A stretch of 64,000 bases of DNA from Thiomicrospira cyclica ALM1 (GCF_000214825.1 NC_015581.1:930001-994000); one strand, 5' to 3'. Shown: positions 45,912 to 56,992, counted from the first letter of the stretch. A program made the numbers and translations. The notes: a model not told the origin generated them from the sequence alone.

Positions 45912-47007
45912 CTACAAACCGGCCTTTAAGCTGGCTTCAATAAACTGATCTAAATCGCCATCCAGTACGGCCGTGGTATTGCCGGTTTCAACGCTGGTGC
46001 GCAGATCTTTAATCCGTCCAGAATCGAGTACATAAGAGCGAATTTGACTGCCCCAACCGATATCCGACTTCGAGTCTTCCAGCGTCTGTTTTTCACTATT
46101 GCGTTTTTGCATTTCCAATTCATACAGCTTGGCACGCAATTGTTTGAAAGCTTCGTCTTTATTCTGATGTTGCGAGCGGCCATTTTGACATTGCACCACG
46201 GTATTGGTTGGCAAATGGGTAATACGCACTGCAGATTCGGTTTTGTTAACGTGCTGACCACCCGCGCCACTGGCGCGGTAAACATCAATGCGCAGGTCAG
46301 CCGGGTTAATATCGATCTCTACGTTATCGTCCACTTCTGGTGAAATAAACACCGATGCAAACGAGGTATGACGCCGATTGCCCGAGTCAAACGGGGATTT
46401 CCGCACCAAACGATGAACACCGGTTTCGGTACGCATCCAGCCATAGGCATAGTCACCCACCACATGAATGGTCGCGCCTTTAATGCCGGCCACTTCACCG
46501 TCAGACACTTCTAACACCTCTGCCTTAAAGCCTTTTGACTCAATCCAGCGCAAATACATGCGTAACAACATACTCGCCCAATCTTGCGCTTCGGTACCAC
46601 CTGAACCTGACTGGATTTCCAAATAACAGTTATTGGCATCCATTTCACCGGAGAACATACGCTGAAACTCTAATTCATCGAGTTTTTGCTGTAAATCAGC
46701 AAGCTCGTTTTCAACCTCGCCAACCATGGCTTCATCTTGATCCATTTGAGCCATTTCAAGCAACTCTTTACAAGCGTCCAAACCACCGATGAGATCATCT
46801 AAAGTGCCAACAATATTGTCTAGCTGAACTTTTTCTTTACCCAAGGATTGGGCACGCCCTGGGTTATCCCAAATTTTGGGATCTTCGAGTTCGCGACTCA
46901 CTTCTACCAGGCGTTCTGACTTGGTTTCATAGTCAAAGATACCCCCTAAGCACTTGACTGCGGTCGGTGTAATCTTGAATGCGGTTGTATAGCGGATTCA
47001 GTTCCAT
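45912..47007 (-). CDS. prfB: Peptide chain release factor 2, with programmed +1 frameshift
   Basis: Recognises UGA and UAA stop codons. The first 24 codons (from ATG 47005-47007, [13 protein letters not shown]) end at an in-frame UGA; the remaining protein is in the +1 frame, giving 364 residues in total. The tripeptide SPF that reads the stop codon and the catalytic GGQ ([13 protein letters not shown]) are present. The 3' frame alone (45912-46901) would lack the N terminus. The frameshift autoregulates RF2 level in most bacteria. lysS follows downstream. Confidence 0.96.
46932..46947 (-). promoter_or_regulatory. Programmed frameshift site of prfB
   Basis: On the minus strand, the internal Shine-Dalgarno AGGGGG (46942-46947) is followed by TATCTTTGAC, the classical RF2 slip site in which CTT is decoded, then UGA C (stop at 46933-46935) is bypassed by +1. 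Confidence 0.95.
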
Positions 47008-47066
47008 AGCTTAACTTTATAACTATTTTTAAAGCGCGAATGATAGCACTTTTCTGCTATTTTGTC

Positions 47067-47100
47067 CTAAGGATTCAACCGGAATGACCGTAATCCTTAG
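47067..47100. repeat. Inverted repeat in the prfB/47130 divergent region
   Basis: CTAAGGATT (47067-47075) and AATCCTTAG (47092-47100) form a perfect 9-bp inverted repeat with a 16-base spacer. It lies 29 bases before the start of the DUF5610-like gene and 59 bases upstream of prfB, so it could be an operator or a leader hairpin for the plus-strand gene. Confidence 0.6.
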
Positions 47101-47129
47101 AGACCAAATTCATTGCTGAGGATAGAAAA

Positions 47130-47782
47130 ATGACCAGTATTAATCCCGTTTCAAAAGCTCTTCCCAGCTTAGCACAAAATAATTCCAGTGCTAGCGCCAA
47201 CAGTCCAGCAAAAAAAGCTTAAATCAAGCACAAGAAAAATCCGCTGGTCAAGCACCAGGCCTGGTTATGAATGTTGGCGATATGGAGCAACAAGCCTCAA
47301 AAGAAAACGCGCGTATTCAAGCACAAGTAAGCATTGTTCAACACTTGTTTGGCGATAAAAGCAAAGTTGATCAGAACGCGTTAAAAATTCTATTTCAAGA
47401 GGCGATTGATCAAATTAACCAAGCCCTTGAAGCAGATTTAGGACCTGATGCGATTAGTGCCGAAAAGCTGGCTGAACAAGGTTGCAAGGACTATTGGTCT
47501 CCGGAAAATACCGCTGGACGAATTGTACAAGGCACCACCGCCATGTTTGAAGCTTTTAGAACGACTAATCCTAAATTGGATGATGAGGCAGCCCTCGACC
47601 GTTTTATAAAGGATATTGGTGGTGGTATTGAACAAGGCTTTCAACAAGCCAGAGACATCTTAACTGGTTTTGGCGTTTTTGATGCTGGCATTAAAGATAA
47701 TGCGGAAAAAACTTATAAGTTGGTGCAGCAGGGTTTGCAAGACTTTAGAGCGCAGCAGCTTGATAAAATGCGGACTGAATAA
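47130..47782 (+). CDS. DUF5610-like protein, split by a frame change at an A7 run
   Basis: The conserved part, from the ATG at 47267 (171 residues), resembles DUF5610: a long helix (about 15-70), then YWSPENTAGRIVQG, and a C-terminal GGGIEQGFQQARDILTGFGV. The better start is the ATG at 47130 with a GAGG site; it reads 30 codons (MTSINPVSKALPSLAQNNSS...) and stops at 47220-47222. Just before the stop, the run A AAA AAA (47210-47216) is a canonical -1 slippery heptamer, and a -1 step joins this N terminus to the main frame as SLNQAQEKSAGQ. One added A would do the same. So it may be frameshifted translation, a phase-variable tract, a mutation or a sequencing error. A CAGGCCTG lies at 47256. Confidence 0.65.
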
Positions 47783-47809
47783 CTTAATAGTCATTCAAGT
47801 CTTCTAATT

Positions 47810-48355
47810 TCAATTTGCCTTATAAAATACTGAGTATTGCATAAAGTTTTTATGAGGTAACATGTAATACATTGCGATCAAATAAACATACCAAGCGATG
47901 GTCTCAAGAAACTCTTCTAAAAATAAACTATGCACGGATGTAATCCAGCCACGATCAAAGATACCAGCAATAATCAACAATATAGCTGCTAAGGTAAATC
48001 TATAGAAGTTATAAGTTTGTAAAAACGCTACTACAACAGGAAATATAGATGAAATACGATAAAAGCTATATATTATATAGGGAAAAAAAACGATTAACGT
48101 TGTATATAAAGCGCCATCAGGAGTTGTTAGATAATAAAGAATACCAGTAATTTGGGTGTCTCTGAAGTCCATCTCTCGCAATAAAAATGCAAAGGTCAAA
48201 AGGAAAAAACCAACCAATAAATACCTGTACTCAAAGCTTTTAGCCTTGATTAAACCTATCAAACTCAAAAACCAAGCAATAATAAGAAAGGCTAGTTGAA
48301 TGTTCTCGTATAGATTGTTTTCGTCTGCAATATTAGGATTTGTTACATAATACAA
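47810..48355 (-). CDS. Hypothetical polytopic membrane protein
   Basis: An A/T-rich gene for a 181-residue protein with about five hydrophobic segments (near residues 20-38, 45-62, 82-102, 105-132 and 148-166); not recognised. The annotated start is TTG at 48355 without a convincing ribosome-binding site. The frame stays open to 48451 without ATG, GTG or TTG, and the upstream residues (VGGFFLILALYYV) would complete another membrane helix. A GAGGTG (48448-48453) stands at the head of that extension, so a rare start such as ATC or ATT is possible. It is downstream of the universal stress protein gene. Confidence 0.5.
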   Translation of the reverse strand: MYYVTNPNIADENNLYENIQLAFLIIAWFLSLIGLIKAKSFEYRYLLVGFFLLTFAFLLREMDFRDTQITGILYYLTTPDGALYTTLIVFFPYIIYSFYRISSIFPVVVAFLQTYNFYRFTLAAILLIIAGIFDRGWITSVHSLFLEEFLETIAWYVYLIAMYYMLPHKNFMQYSVFYKAN

Positions 48356-48459
48356 TGCTAAAATCAGGAAAAAACCGCCTACCAGTGAGTCATAAATACT
48401 CTGAACAATCTTAAATTTTACTAAATGTTTAATAATGTAGATACTGACACCTCAAATTA

Positions 48460-49338
48460 TTAGCGGATTAAAAGCACCGATGTTTTTGTATGCTGCAAAA
48501 TTTTTAATGCCATGCTACCAAAAAATAATTGGTGCAGAGCCCCGTGAGTTAATGCGCCCATCACAATAAGTTCAATATTGTGAGTTTGTTGATAGGTCAA
48601 CAGAGCGGTTTGCGCATCGCCTGATAACAAGGTTGTTTGATAAGTTCGCCCAGCACGCTGTAAAGACACCGCGGCCGCATCCAAGATAGGCTGACCTATA
48701 TGGGGTTTATCGTTAACATGCACAAGATGAATTGTCATATCAGCATAGAGCGGACTTTCACATATAAACGCTAAGGCTTTACGTGCCGCCGCCGTATCGT
48801 TATAAGCCAGCATTACTTGTTTAGGAATAACAAAATCGCCGTTTACTATAAAAATGGGCTTGTGCAATGCTTTAATGGTAGCTTCTAGTTGTTCACCGAT
48901 AACGGCACCGTCTTGGTGATCAGAGTCTTGATGCCCCTGACCACGCAGGCCAATCACTAATACGCGGATACTATCCTCAATATCGGTTAAGGCTGTGGCT
49001 AAATCACCGTGTCGTTGTTTTAGCAGAATATCTGGTAATACCTTGCCTACCAAACGGTTTTTTTGTGCCTCTAACAAATCCTTGCCCAGAGTAATCTGAC
49101 GCTTGTTCTCAGCTCGCTCTTGCTCCGACAAGTTTTGCATCGTGGCTTCACGCATATTCGGGGTTTGGCGTGCGGAAAAGTTTACATTATCCAACAGCAT
49201 TGTAGGTTCAATCGTATGCATTAGTTCCAATGGTGAACCGACTGTTTCGGCAATCCAAGCGGCATAATCGACGACAGTGTCGGTTAAAGGTGAGCCATCA
49301 ACGCAGGCCATAACCCATTTTGTTTTTAAGGCGTCCAT
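48460..49338 (-). CDS. Universal stress protein with tandem Usp domains
   Basis: A 292-residue protein made of two Usp domains (about 8-155 and 165-292). The second ends with the nucleotide-binding pattern ELIVMGALTHGALHQLFFGS, close to G-x2-G-x9-G(S/T), typical of ATP-binding UspA proteins; the first has VLVIGLRGQGHQDSDHQ in the matching place. Its ATG overlaps the sulP stop (TAATG), so it is translated with the transporter. In other bacteria such Usp partners of transporters are thought to regulate them; this is inference here. Confidence 0.9.
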   Translation of the reverse strand: MDALKTKWVMACVDGSPLTDTVVDYAAWIAETVGSPLELMHTIEPTMLLDNVNFSARQTPNMREATMQNLSEQERAENKRQITLGKDLLEAQKNRLVGKVLPDILLKQRHGDLATALTDIEDSIRVLVIGLRGQGHQDSDHQDGAVIGEQLEATIKALHKPIFIVNGDFVIPKQVMLAYNDTAAARKALAFICESPLYADMTIHLVHVNDKPHIGQPILDAAAVSLQRAGRTYQTTLLSGDAQTALLTYQQTHNIELIVMGALTHGALHQLFFGSMALKILQHTKTSVLLIR

Positions 49339-50831
49339 TAGTGATCTCCCATTAGTTTTGCAGATTTTTTTGGATCCTGGTGAACCGCATAACGATTAAC
49401 CAAACTTTGGCTAGCCTCGTTTAAACCGATCACCTCAACATCCGCCCCTTCTCGACGCAGCTTAATCACCACTTTATCCAATGCATAGGTGGCACTAATA
49501 TCCCAAAAATGCGCGTTCTTAACGTCAATAATAACCTTATCAACGGCTTCCTTAAAATCAAAATAGCTAATGAACTTATCAGTTGAGTTAAAAAATACAT
49601 CACCAATGACATAATAGGTGCGAGTATTAGTGTCACTATCAAAATCACTAGCAACGCTCATAAACTGGGTCATACGATAAGCCATAAAGAGTGCCGCTAA
49701 AATCACACCTGCAATGACACCAAAGGCAAGATTGTGGGTCCATAACGTAATAATAACGGTAGTTAGCATCACCACTGTAGCCGACCAGGGGTTGGTGCGC
49801 ATTTCAGGAATTGAAACCCAACTAAAGGTACCAATAGACACCATAATCATGATCGCGACTAACGCAGCCATTGGCACCAAGGACAAATAATCGGCGACAA
49901 AAACGACCATGATTAATAACACAACACCGGCGGTAAAGGTTGATAAACGCCCTCGCCCTCCCGATTTAATATTAATGACCGACTGACCAATCATCGCACA
50001 GCCCGCCATACCGCCAGTAAAGCTAGAGGCAATATTGGCAACACCTTGACCTTTACATTCACGTGCTTTATCGGAATCCGTATCGGTCATTTCATCTAAA
50101 ACCTGTGCGGTCATTAACGATTCCAACAAGCCAACTATCGCAATCGCCACCGAATAAGGCAAAATAATCCATAAGGTTTCAAAATTAAACGGCACATTAG
50201 GAATCAAAAAGACTGGAATACTATCTGGCAAATCTCCCATATCACCAATCGTTCGAACATCGATTCCCATTGCAAATACAATCGCTGTCAAAACAATAAT
50301 GACAATTAAAGGCGATGGTACCATCTGACCTACACGCGGAATATAAGGGAACAAGTACACAATGACCAAACCTAATGCCGTTAATGCATAGACATGCCAA
50401 GTCACATTGGTAAGCTCGGGCAGCTGCGACATAAAAATTAAGATGGCCAACGCATTTAAAAACCCGGTCATTACCGAACGAGAAATAAAGCTAATAAAGC
50501 GGTCCATGCGGAGATAACCCGCCAGTATCTGCAGCAGGCCTGCTAATATCCCAGCCGCCAGTAAATATTCTAAGCCATGATCTTTGACGAGATGAATCAT
50601 CAACAAAGCGGTTGCCGCGGTAGCAGCTGAGATCATACCTGGGCGACCACCGACAATGGCGATAACTACGGCAATAGTGAAAGAGGCATAGAGCCCTACT
50701 TTTGGGTCAACTCCCGCAATTATTGAAAAGGCAATCGCCTCGGGGATCAGCGCTAAAGCTACAACGATACCGGCCAGAATATCACCACGGACATTACCAA
50801 ACCAGTCTTTCTTTTTTTGTGAAAACAACAT
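49338..50831 (-). CDS. SulP family anion transporter with STAS domain
   Basis: Inner-membrane transporter of 497 residues with about 11-12 membrane segments. The SulP signature [20 protein letters not shown] (about 25-44) and [16 protein letters not shown] are present, and a C-terminal STAS domain (about 400-480, [40 protein letters not shown]) follows. Substrates in the family include sulfate and bicarbonate; for a carbon-fixing sulfur oxidiser bicarbonate import is attractive but unproven. It is followed by a Usp gene. The promoter TTGAAT-17-TATAAT lies 106-134 bases upstream. Confidence 0.93.
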   Translation of the reverse strand: MLFSQKKKDWFGNVRGDILAGIVVALALIPEAIAFSIIAGVDPKVGLYASFTIAVVIAIVGGRPGMISAATAATALLMIHLVKDHGLEYLLAAGILAGLLQILAGYLRMDRFISFISRSVMTGFLNALAILIFMSQLPELTNVTWHVYALTALGLVIVYLFPYIPRVGQMVPSPLIVIIVLTAIVFAMGIDVRTIGDMGDLPDSIPVFLIPNVPFNFETLWIILPYSVAIAIVGLLESLMTAQVLDEMTDTDSDKARECKGQGVANIASSFTGGMAGCAMIGQSVINIKSGGRGRLSTFTAGVVLLIMVVFVADYLSLVPMAALVAIMIMVSIGTFSWVSIPEMRTNPWSATVVMLTTVIITLWTHNLAFGVIAGVILAALFMAYRMTQFMSVASDFDSDTNTRTYYVIGDVFFNSTDKFISYFDFKEAVDKVIIDVKNAHFWDISATYALDKVVIKLRREGADVEVIGLNEASQSLVNRYAVHQDPKKSAKLMGDH

Positions 50832-50936
50832 AATAGACTCGATAGTTAAAATTTTGCTCAGCTCAGTGATTTATTCACAAGCGAGATTCAGCGAACTTTA
50901 TTAGCAACAACGAAATAAAGAATGGATAGGAAACGC

Positions 50937-50965
50937 ATTATAGAAGAATCAACCCGGTGATTCAA
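50937..50965 (-). promoter_or_regulatory. Sigma70-like promoter of the sulP-usp operon
   Basis: On the minus strand, TTGAAT (50960-50965) and TATAAT (50937-50942) are separated by 17 bases. The leader to sulP would be about 100 bases. Confidence 0.65.
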
Positions 50966-50975
50966 ATTGAAATAC

Positions 50976-51000
50976 AAAACCCAGCCGAAGCTGGGTTTTT
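50976..51000. terminator. Terminator after soxB
   Basis: AAAACCCAGC (50976-50985) pairs with GCTGGGTTTT (50990-50999) around a 4-base CGAA loop, with T's on both sides. It is 25 bases past the soxB stop and just upstream of the sulP promoter. Confidence 0.88.
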
Positions 51001-51024
51001 ATCGACTAAATCAAAGAATTCGAC

Positions 51025-52947
51025 TTAGATTAACTCGCCGGCATAATCAGCCAAACCTGGATCATTTTTAACACCAACCAAGGTTGGACGGTTAACTTTA
51101 TCTAGGTTGACAACACCATTGTTTTTCTTAGCTTCACGACGTAAGTAGTCAGCAACGATATCCCAAACCAGACGGCCATCACCCACTTGATCAACTTGCG
51201 CCCAGCCAGTAACTGAATAGCTCTTGTCCATTTCAATCGGTGTACCATCATCTAACACCATGTTAGAAATACGGTTGCCTAATGCTTCATTCGGGTCGAT
51301 GGTGTAATCCATACCACCAATACGCACCATGTCACCGCCTGACTGTAGGTATGGATCGATAACAAATAGGTTTTCAGCAATACCTTCGAAGATATCCTTC
51401 AACTGCGCACCGGTTAGTTCAGTGCGGTAAGTTTCACCATAGGTTAATGAGGTTTCATCCATGACACGTTCCATGGTGATCATTTCACCCGCCATTACTG
51501 AAGTACCCCATCGAACACCGGCTGACATAGCGATCTGTGCATCATGCTCTTCACGCAATGCGTTTACAATGATTTGGTCCCATGTACCCATGAAGTTACC
51601 ACGACGGTATAATGTTTCACCTGCAATCGCTAATTCTTCATTTAGAATCTCACCGTAAGTTTTACCAAGACGATCTGGATTTACCTTGAAGTTAGAATGA
51701 CGTGCTTCAATAACATTATCATCATAAACAGTAGCATAAACGGCATCAATGTGGCGCTGCATCTCTGGATCAGCTGGTAGTACATTCGCGAATACCGGTA
51801 ATAAACGGTAATGAACGTCTTGTAACTTGCCGTTACGAATGTCTAAATCCATAACACCGACAAATTTACCGTTTGAACCACCGTTAGTAACATAACAGGT
51901 GCCGCCATCTGGACGCTGCACTTTGGTCGGAGCTGGCATACCATCATGAGTGTGACCACCGAAAATAGCATCAATACCGGTAACACGACCAGCCATCTTG
52001 ATATCCACGTCCATACCATTGTGCGAAATCATCACAATTGCAGCTACGTTTTCATTCGCTTGAATATGCTCAACCGTTTCTTGCAGTTCTTCTTCACGTA
52101 AACCAAATGACCAATCTGGGAAGTTAGCAATTGGGTTCGCATTAGACATACGTGGGAAGGTTTGACCAATTACCGCGATGCGGTTACCGTTAATAGTTTT
52201 GACGGTGTAAGGCTTAAATGGACGCAATTCGTCTTCGTTGTATAAGCCATGACCATATTTTTCAGCCATTTCGTAATATTCATCACCAAATAGCGCATCT
52301 TCACGAAGACGAGTGTTTTGAGAAAGATATTCGCCTTTGAATGCTTGCAAGTTACGTAATACTTCTTCTTGCTGATAAGTAAATTCCCAATGACCGGTCA
52401 TTACGTCAACACCCATGATGTTGGTTGCTTCAACCATGTCCATACCACGGGTCCATAGTGCCGTTGCTGAACCGTGCCAGGTATCACCACCGTCCATCAA
52501 CAAGGTGTTTTCACGACCACCGGCTTGATTGCGCAACATATCCATTAGAGTTTTAAGGTGCGCATAACCACCTACTTTGCCGTATTTCTTAGCGGCTTCA
52601 TCAAAGTCTAGGTAAGTAAATGCATAGGCTTCTGCTGAACCTTCTTCAATTTTTACGCCACTCTCAGCAAGGCTTTCAAGTAATTTCTTACCGACGATGT
52701 GTGGACGCTGGCCATGTGCTGGGCCTACACCCAAGTTAACGTTCGGTTCACGGAAAAAGATCGGTTTCAATTGCGCGTGAGTATCGGTTGTGTGCAGTAA
52801 ACGAACATTGCCTTTCATTGGCATATCATACATCGATAGATCAGCGCCACTTGGCTTCCCACCCATTGCACGTGCTCCAGCAGGTAGCATGCCCGCAGCA
52901 GCTGCAACAGCCATTACATGTAAAAACTCACGACGACTCAAAGACAT
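51025..52947 (-). CDS. soxB: Thiosulfohydrolase SoxB
   Basis: Periplasmic di-manganese enzyme that releases sulfate from cysteine-S-thiosulfonate on SoxYZ during thiosulfate oxidation. A twin-arginine signal SRREFLHVMAVAAAAGMLPA opens the protein (residues about 4-23). Metal-site motifs are LLHTTDTHAQLKP, LMDGGDTWHGSATALWTRG, GHWEFTY, SHNGMD and GGHTHDG; the 5'-nucleotidase-like C domain follows. At 640 residues it is a bit longer than many homologues. The start has a GGAGAGA site. No other sox gene is in the window, so soxB is an orphan here, as reported for Thiomicrospira relatives. Confidence 0.96.
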   Translation of the reverse strand: MSLSRREFLHVMAVAAAAGMLPAGARAMGGKPSGADLSMYDMPMKGNVRLLHTTDTHAQLKPIFFREPNVNLGVGPAHGQRPHIVGKKLLESLAESGVKIEEGSAEAYAFTYLDFDEAAKKYGKVGGYAHLKTLMDMLRNQAGGRENTLLMDGGDTWHGSATALWTRGMDMVEATNIMGVDVMTGHWEFTYQQEEVLRNLQAFKGEYLSQNTRLREDALFGDEYYEMAEKYGHGLYNEDELRPFKPYTVKTINGNRIAVIGQTFPRMSNANPIANFPDWSFGLREEELQETVEHIQANENVAAIVMISHNGMDVDIKMAGRVTGIDAIFGGHTHDGMPAPTKVQRPDGGTCYVTNGGSNGKFVGVMDLDIRNGKLQDVHYRLLPVFANVLPADPEMQRHIDAVYATVYDDNVIEARHSNFKVNPDRLGKTYGEILNEELAIAGETLYRRGNFMGTWDQIIVNALREEHDAQIAMSAGVRWGTSVMAGEMITMERVMDETSLTYGETYRTELTGAQLKDIFEGIAENLFVIDPYLQSGGDMVRIGGMDYTIDPNEALGNRISNMVLDDGTPIEMDKSYSVTGWAQVDQVGDGRLVWDIVADYLRREAKKNNGVVNLDKVNRPTLVGVKNDPGLADYAGELI

Positions 52948-52979
52948 AAGGTCTCTCCGTTTTGATTATTTATAATATT

Positions 52980-52993
52980 AAGCGCACGCGCTT
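52980..52993. promoter_or_regulatory. Short inverted repeat in the soxB leader
   Basis: AAGCGC-AC-GCGCTT, a 6-bp inverted repeat with a 2-base spacer, lies 33 bases upstream of the soxB start. A possible promoter (TTGACT-17-TAACTT) is a little further upstream. An operator role is only a guess. Confidence 0.35.
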
Positions 52994-53103
52994 CCCAAAA
53001 AGTTCAACTAAGTTAACTAAAAGCTAAAACAAAGTCAAACCCTGCTCTTTCATCTTACAAAAGAATTATCTTATAGCACATTAAAGTGTCTTTATAGCCA
53101 ATC

Positions 53104-56100
53104 TTACCCGATCCAGCGACGTGCATTACGGAATAAGCGCATCCAAGGTGCATCCTCAGTCCATTCATCAGGACACCAGGAATGCTGCACCGCTCGGAAT
53201 ACCCGCTCAGGGTGTGGCATCATTATGGTGACACGGCCATCATCCGTTGTTAATCCGGTAATTCCTTGCGAAGATCCATTAGGGTTAAATGGATAGCGTT
53301 CGGTTGGCACGCCTTTGGCATCAACATAACGAAGGCCGATATGCGCTTGCGTTTGGTCACCCGCCGCTTGCGCAAAATCGACACGCCCTTCACCGTGCGC
53401 CACAGCAACGGGAATGCGACTACCTGCCATGCCCGCCAATAAAATAGAGGGCGATTGTTGCACTTCAACCAAAGACAAACGGGCTTCAAACTGCTCTGAT
53501 CGATTGCGAACAAAGGCTGGCCAATGTTGTGCCCCAGGAATAATCGACTTCAAATTTGACATCATCTGACAGCCATTACATACCCCAAGACTGAAAGCAT
53601 CTTCACGATTGAAATAAGCCTCAAATTCATCACGCGCTCTTGGGTTAAACAACACCGAACTCGCCCAGCCCCGACCTGCACCCAGCACATCACCATAGGA
53701 GAAGCCACCACAAGCCACTAAGCCTTTGAATGCGTCCAAGGACACCTGTCCACTTAGAATATCGCTCATGTGAACGTCAACCGCATTAAAGCCGGCACGG
53801 TCAAAGGCGGCAGCCATTTCTTGCTGACCATTGACCCCTTGCTCACGCAGGATAGCCATCTTCGGACGAACACCGGTGTTAATAAAAGGCGCGCTGATAT
53901 TGTCATTGATATCAAAACTCGGTTTTGCAACCAACCCTGTCGCATGGCTATCTGTAATCGCATCAAACTCTTGTTGTGCACAATCTTCATTATCTCGTAA
54001 GGCTTGCATCCGGTACGAGGTTTCCGACCACCAGGCCTGGTAATGGGATCTTGCGCCATTCAATAACGTGTGGGACTGATGGATAATGTGAATTTCATCA
54101 CTGTCATTCAGTTGACCAATGTTATGACTTAATTGATCAAGCCCATGAGCGACGAAAATCGCATTGACTTGATCCAAGTCTGCTGTTTTTACTTGAATCA
54201 CCGCACCTAATTCTTCAGCGGTTAGGGCCGCAATCGGTTCGGCACCAAGACTGGTCACATCAATATCAATACCACAATGACCGGCAAACGCCATTTCCAT
54301 TAGCGTTACTAGCAAACCACCATCTGATCGGTCGTGATAAGCCACAATCAATCCTTGCGCATTTAATTGCTGTATCGCATTGAAAAACGCCACTAGTTCT
54401 TGGGCATTATCCAAGTCAGCGCTATGCTCGCCAATCTGATTATAAACTTGACCTAAACAACTGCCCCCTAAACGATTCTGACCACGACCTAAATCAATTA
54501 GTAATAACTGGGTCGCACCTAAGTCGGTACGTAATTGTGGTGTTAAGGTTTTGCGCACATCCGTTACTGACGCAAAGGCAGTAATATTCAAAGATACTGG
54601 TGCAATAACGGCTTTTTGCTCGCCGTTTTCCTGCCAAACGGTTTTCATCGACATGGAGTCTTTGCCGACAGGAATTGTAATACCGAGCGCAGGGCATAGT
54701 TCCATCCCAACCGCTTCAACCGCTGCAAACAGGGCGGCGTCTTCACCGGGATGCCCCGCTGCTGCCATCCAATTAGCCGACATTTTGATGTCTGATAAAT
54801 GTTCGATCCGTGCCGCGGCAATATTGGTAATGGCCTCTGCAACCGCCAAACGAGCCGATGCTTTTGGGTTAATCAGCGCAACCGGTGGTCGCTCCCCCAT
54901 CGCCATCGCTTCACCGAAATAACCTTGATAATCCGCAGCTGTCACACCCACATCGGCAACGGGTACCTGCCAGGGCCCGACCATTTGATCACGCGTCACC
55001 ATGCCCGTGATTGAGCGATCCCCGATGGTAATCAAAAAGGATTTGCTGGCAATGGTCGGCAGTTTTAGCAAACGTTCTGTCACTTCTTCCAGGTTAAGAA
55101 TGGCTGATTCAAAGCCAGGTTGACCGATAACGCGCGTAGTAACATCTCGTTGCATTTTTGGCGGTTTGCCCAACAACACGTTTAAAGGTAAATCAACGGG
55201 ACTAACATCCAACAGGGTATCACGTACCTGTAACTTTTGCTCAGCAGTAGCCTCACCGACAATCGCATAAACCGCACGCTCACGCTGGCAAATGGCTTCA
55301 AACGTGGCTAAACGGTCTGGATAAATCGCTAAAACATAGCGTTCCTGAGATTCATTACACCAAATCTCCATCGGAGACATACTCGGTTCATCATTAGGCA
55401 CTTTGCGCAAATCAAAAATACCGCCCCGACCCGCATCATTAACCAGTTCAGGAAAGGCATTTGACAAGCCGCCTGCACCGACATCATGAATAGATGCAAT
55501 CGGATTGTCGCGACCTAAAAAGGTACAACGATCAATGACCTCTTGCGCCCGGCGCTCCATTTCAGGGTTGTCACGCTGTACCGAGGCGAAGTCCAAATCT
55601 TCGGCGCCTGATCCCGTATCAACACTGGATGCCGCACCACCGCCCAAGCCAATTAACATGGCCGGACCACCTAGCACAATCAACTTAGCACCCGCCGGAA
55701 TATCTTGTTTTTTAACGTGCATCTCGCGAATATTGCCTAGACCACCAGCCAGCATAATTGGCTTGTGATAACCGCGCATCTCTTGACCCTCTTCGGTTAA
55801 AAGAGGGTTTTCATAGGTTCTAAAATAGCCATTAATTGCTGGACGGCCAAATTCATTGTTATAGCCTGCCGCACCCAAGGGTCCTTCAATCATAATATCC
55901 AAAGCCGACACAATACGACCCGGACGACCATAATCACGCTCCCAGGGCTGTTTAAAACCTGGGATATTAAGGTTAGATACCGTAAAACCGGTTAAACCAG
56001 ACTTGGGTTTGGAGCCTTGACCTGTAGCACCCTCGTCACGAATCTCGCCACCCGCACCTGTCGCGGCGCCTGGAAAGGGTGAGATAGCGGTTGGGTGGTT

Positions 56101-56976
56101 GTGAGTTTCTACTTTTATTTGGATGTGAGTCGGTTCACTCGAATAGCCATACTCTGCGGTATTCGCGTCTGGGAAAAAACGCGTTGCTTGCGGTCCGGTC
56201 ATTACGGCTGCGTTATCACTATAAGCCGACAGTACACCGTCTGGATGGTGCTTGTAGGTATTGCGAATCATCCCAAACAAGGTGTTATCCTTCGCTTGAC
56301 CATCAATGACCCAGTCGGCATTAAAAATCTTATGGCGGCAGTGCTCGGAATTGGCTTGCGCAAACATCATTAATTCCGCATCGGTTGGGTTGCGTTCCAG
56401 CTGATTAAAATTGGTTACCAGATAATCAATTTCATCATCGCTTAATGCCAAACCCAAAGATTGGTTAGCTGCGACTAAAGCCGCGCTTCCACCGGCTAAA
56501 ACGTCGACATAATTAACCTGTCTTGGTTGACCTTGCTGAAACAAGGTCGCTAATTGACCTATATCGGTCCAGACTTGTGAAGTCATGCGATCATAGAGTT
56601 TGGTAAAATAAGTGCTGGCTTGACCCGCATCATGACCAGACAAGTAATAAGCTGTACCCCGCTCAATCCGTGTTACCTGATCAAAGCCAGATAAATGCGC
56701 AATATCCGTCGCCTTGCTAGACCAAGGTGAAATAGTGCCGGCTCGTGGCGTCACAACACAACTAGGTTCTGAGGTATAGGCACTCAAAACATCAGTCTGA
56801 CCATTGAGCAATAAACTTAATTCAGCAAGCCGTTTCTCAGAGAGCTCTTCTTGCACTGTAACCATATAAAACCATTGGCTGCGCAACTGATTCAACGCAC
56901 CCAGTTGCTGTAATCTAACAGTTAATTGCTTAAGACGGTATTCAGAGTGGGCAGACTGACCCCAGATAATATACAT
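53104..56976 (-). CDS. purL: Phosphoribosylformylglycinamidine synthase (single chain)
   Basis: Large PurL (1290 residues) of purine synthesis. An N-terminal PurS-like domain (about 1-140) is followed by the linker and FGAM synthase core ([53 protein letters not shown]) and a C-terminal class I glutaminase ([20 protein letters not shown] region as [20 protein letters not shown], nucleophile in [12 protein letters not shown], and HGEGR). Normal for Proteobacteria. An intrinsic terminator of the preceding operon lies only 16 bases upstream of its ATG, so the promoter position is unclear. A CAGGCCTG at 54032 gives Gln-Ala-Trp. Confidence 0.97.
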   Translation of the reverse strand: MYIIWGQSAHSEYRLKQLTVRLQQLGALNQLRSQWFYMVTVQEELSEKRLAELSLLLNGQTDVLSAYTSEPSCVVTPRAGTISPWSSKATDIAHLSGFDQVTRIERGTAYYLSGHDAGQASTYFTKLYDRMTSQVWTDIGQLATLFQQGQPRQVNYVDVLAGGSAALVAANQSLGLALSDDEIDYLVTNFNQLERNPTDAELMMFAQANSEHCRHKIFNADWVIDGQAKDNTLFGMIRNTYKHHPDGVLSAYSDNAAVMTGPQATRFFPDANTAEYGYSSEPTHIQIKVETHNHPTAISPFPGAATGAGGEIRDEGATGQGSKPKSGLTGFTVSNLNIPGFKQPWERDYGRPGRIVSALDIMIEGPLGAAGYNNEFGRPAINGYFRTYENPLLTEEGQEMRGYHKPIMLAGGLGNIREMHVKKQDIPAGAKLIVLGGPAMLIGLGGGAASSVDTGSGAEDLDFASVQRDNPEMERRAQEVIDRCTFLGRDNPIASIHDVGAGGLSNAFPELVNDAGRGGIFDLRKVPNDEPSMSPMEIWCNESQERYVLAIYPDRLATFEAICQRERAVYAIVGEATAEQKLQVRDTLLDVSPVDLPLNVLLGKPPKMQRDVTTRVIGQPGFESAILNLEEVTERLLKLPTIASKSFLITIGDRSITGMVTRDQMVGPWQVPVADVGVTAADYQGYFGEAMAMGERPPVALINPKASARLAVAEAITNIAAARIEHLSDIKMSANWMAAAGHPGEDAALFAAVEAVGMELCPALGITIPVGKDSMSMKTVWQENGEQKAVIAPVSLNITAFASVTDVRKTLTPQLRTDLGATQLLLIDLGRGQNRLGGSCLGQVYNQIGEHSADLDNAQELVAFFNAIQQLNAQGLIVAYHDRSDGGLLVTLMEMAFAGHCGIDIDVTSLGAEPIAALTAEELGAVIQVKTADLDQVNAIFVAHGLDQLSHNIGQLNDSDEIHIIHQSHTLLNGARSHYQAWWSETSYRMQALRDNEDCAQQEFDAITDSHATGLVAKPSFDINDNISAPFINTGVRPKMAILREQGVNGQQEMAAAFDRAGFNAVDVHMSDILSGQVSLDAFKGLVACGGFSYGDVLGAGRGWASSVLFNPRARDEFEAYFNREDAFSLGVCNGCQMMSNLKSIIPGAQHWPAFVRNRSEQFEARLSLVEVQQSPSILLAGMAGSRIPVAVAHGEGRVDFAQAAGDQTQAHIGLRYVDAKGVPTERYPFNPNGSSQGITGLTTDDGRVTIMMPHPERVFRAVQHSWCPDEWTEDAPWMRLFRNARRWIG

Positions 56977-56992
56977 AACCTAACTTCCAATG

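Noticed and set aside
47244-47258. CTGGT/ACCAG stem after the A7 tract as a frameshift stimulator
   Set aside because: It starts 27 bases after the slippery run, too far for the usual 5-9 base spacing, and the stem is only 5 bp.
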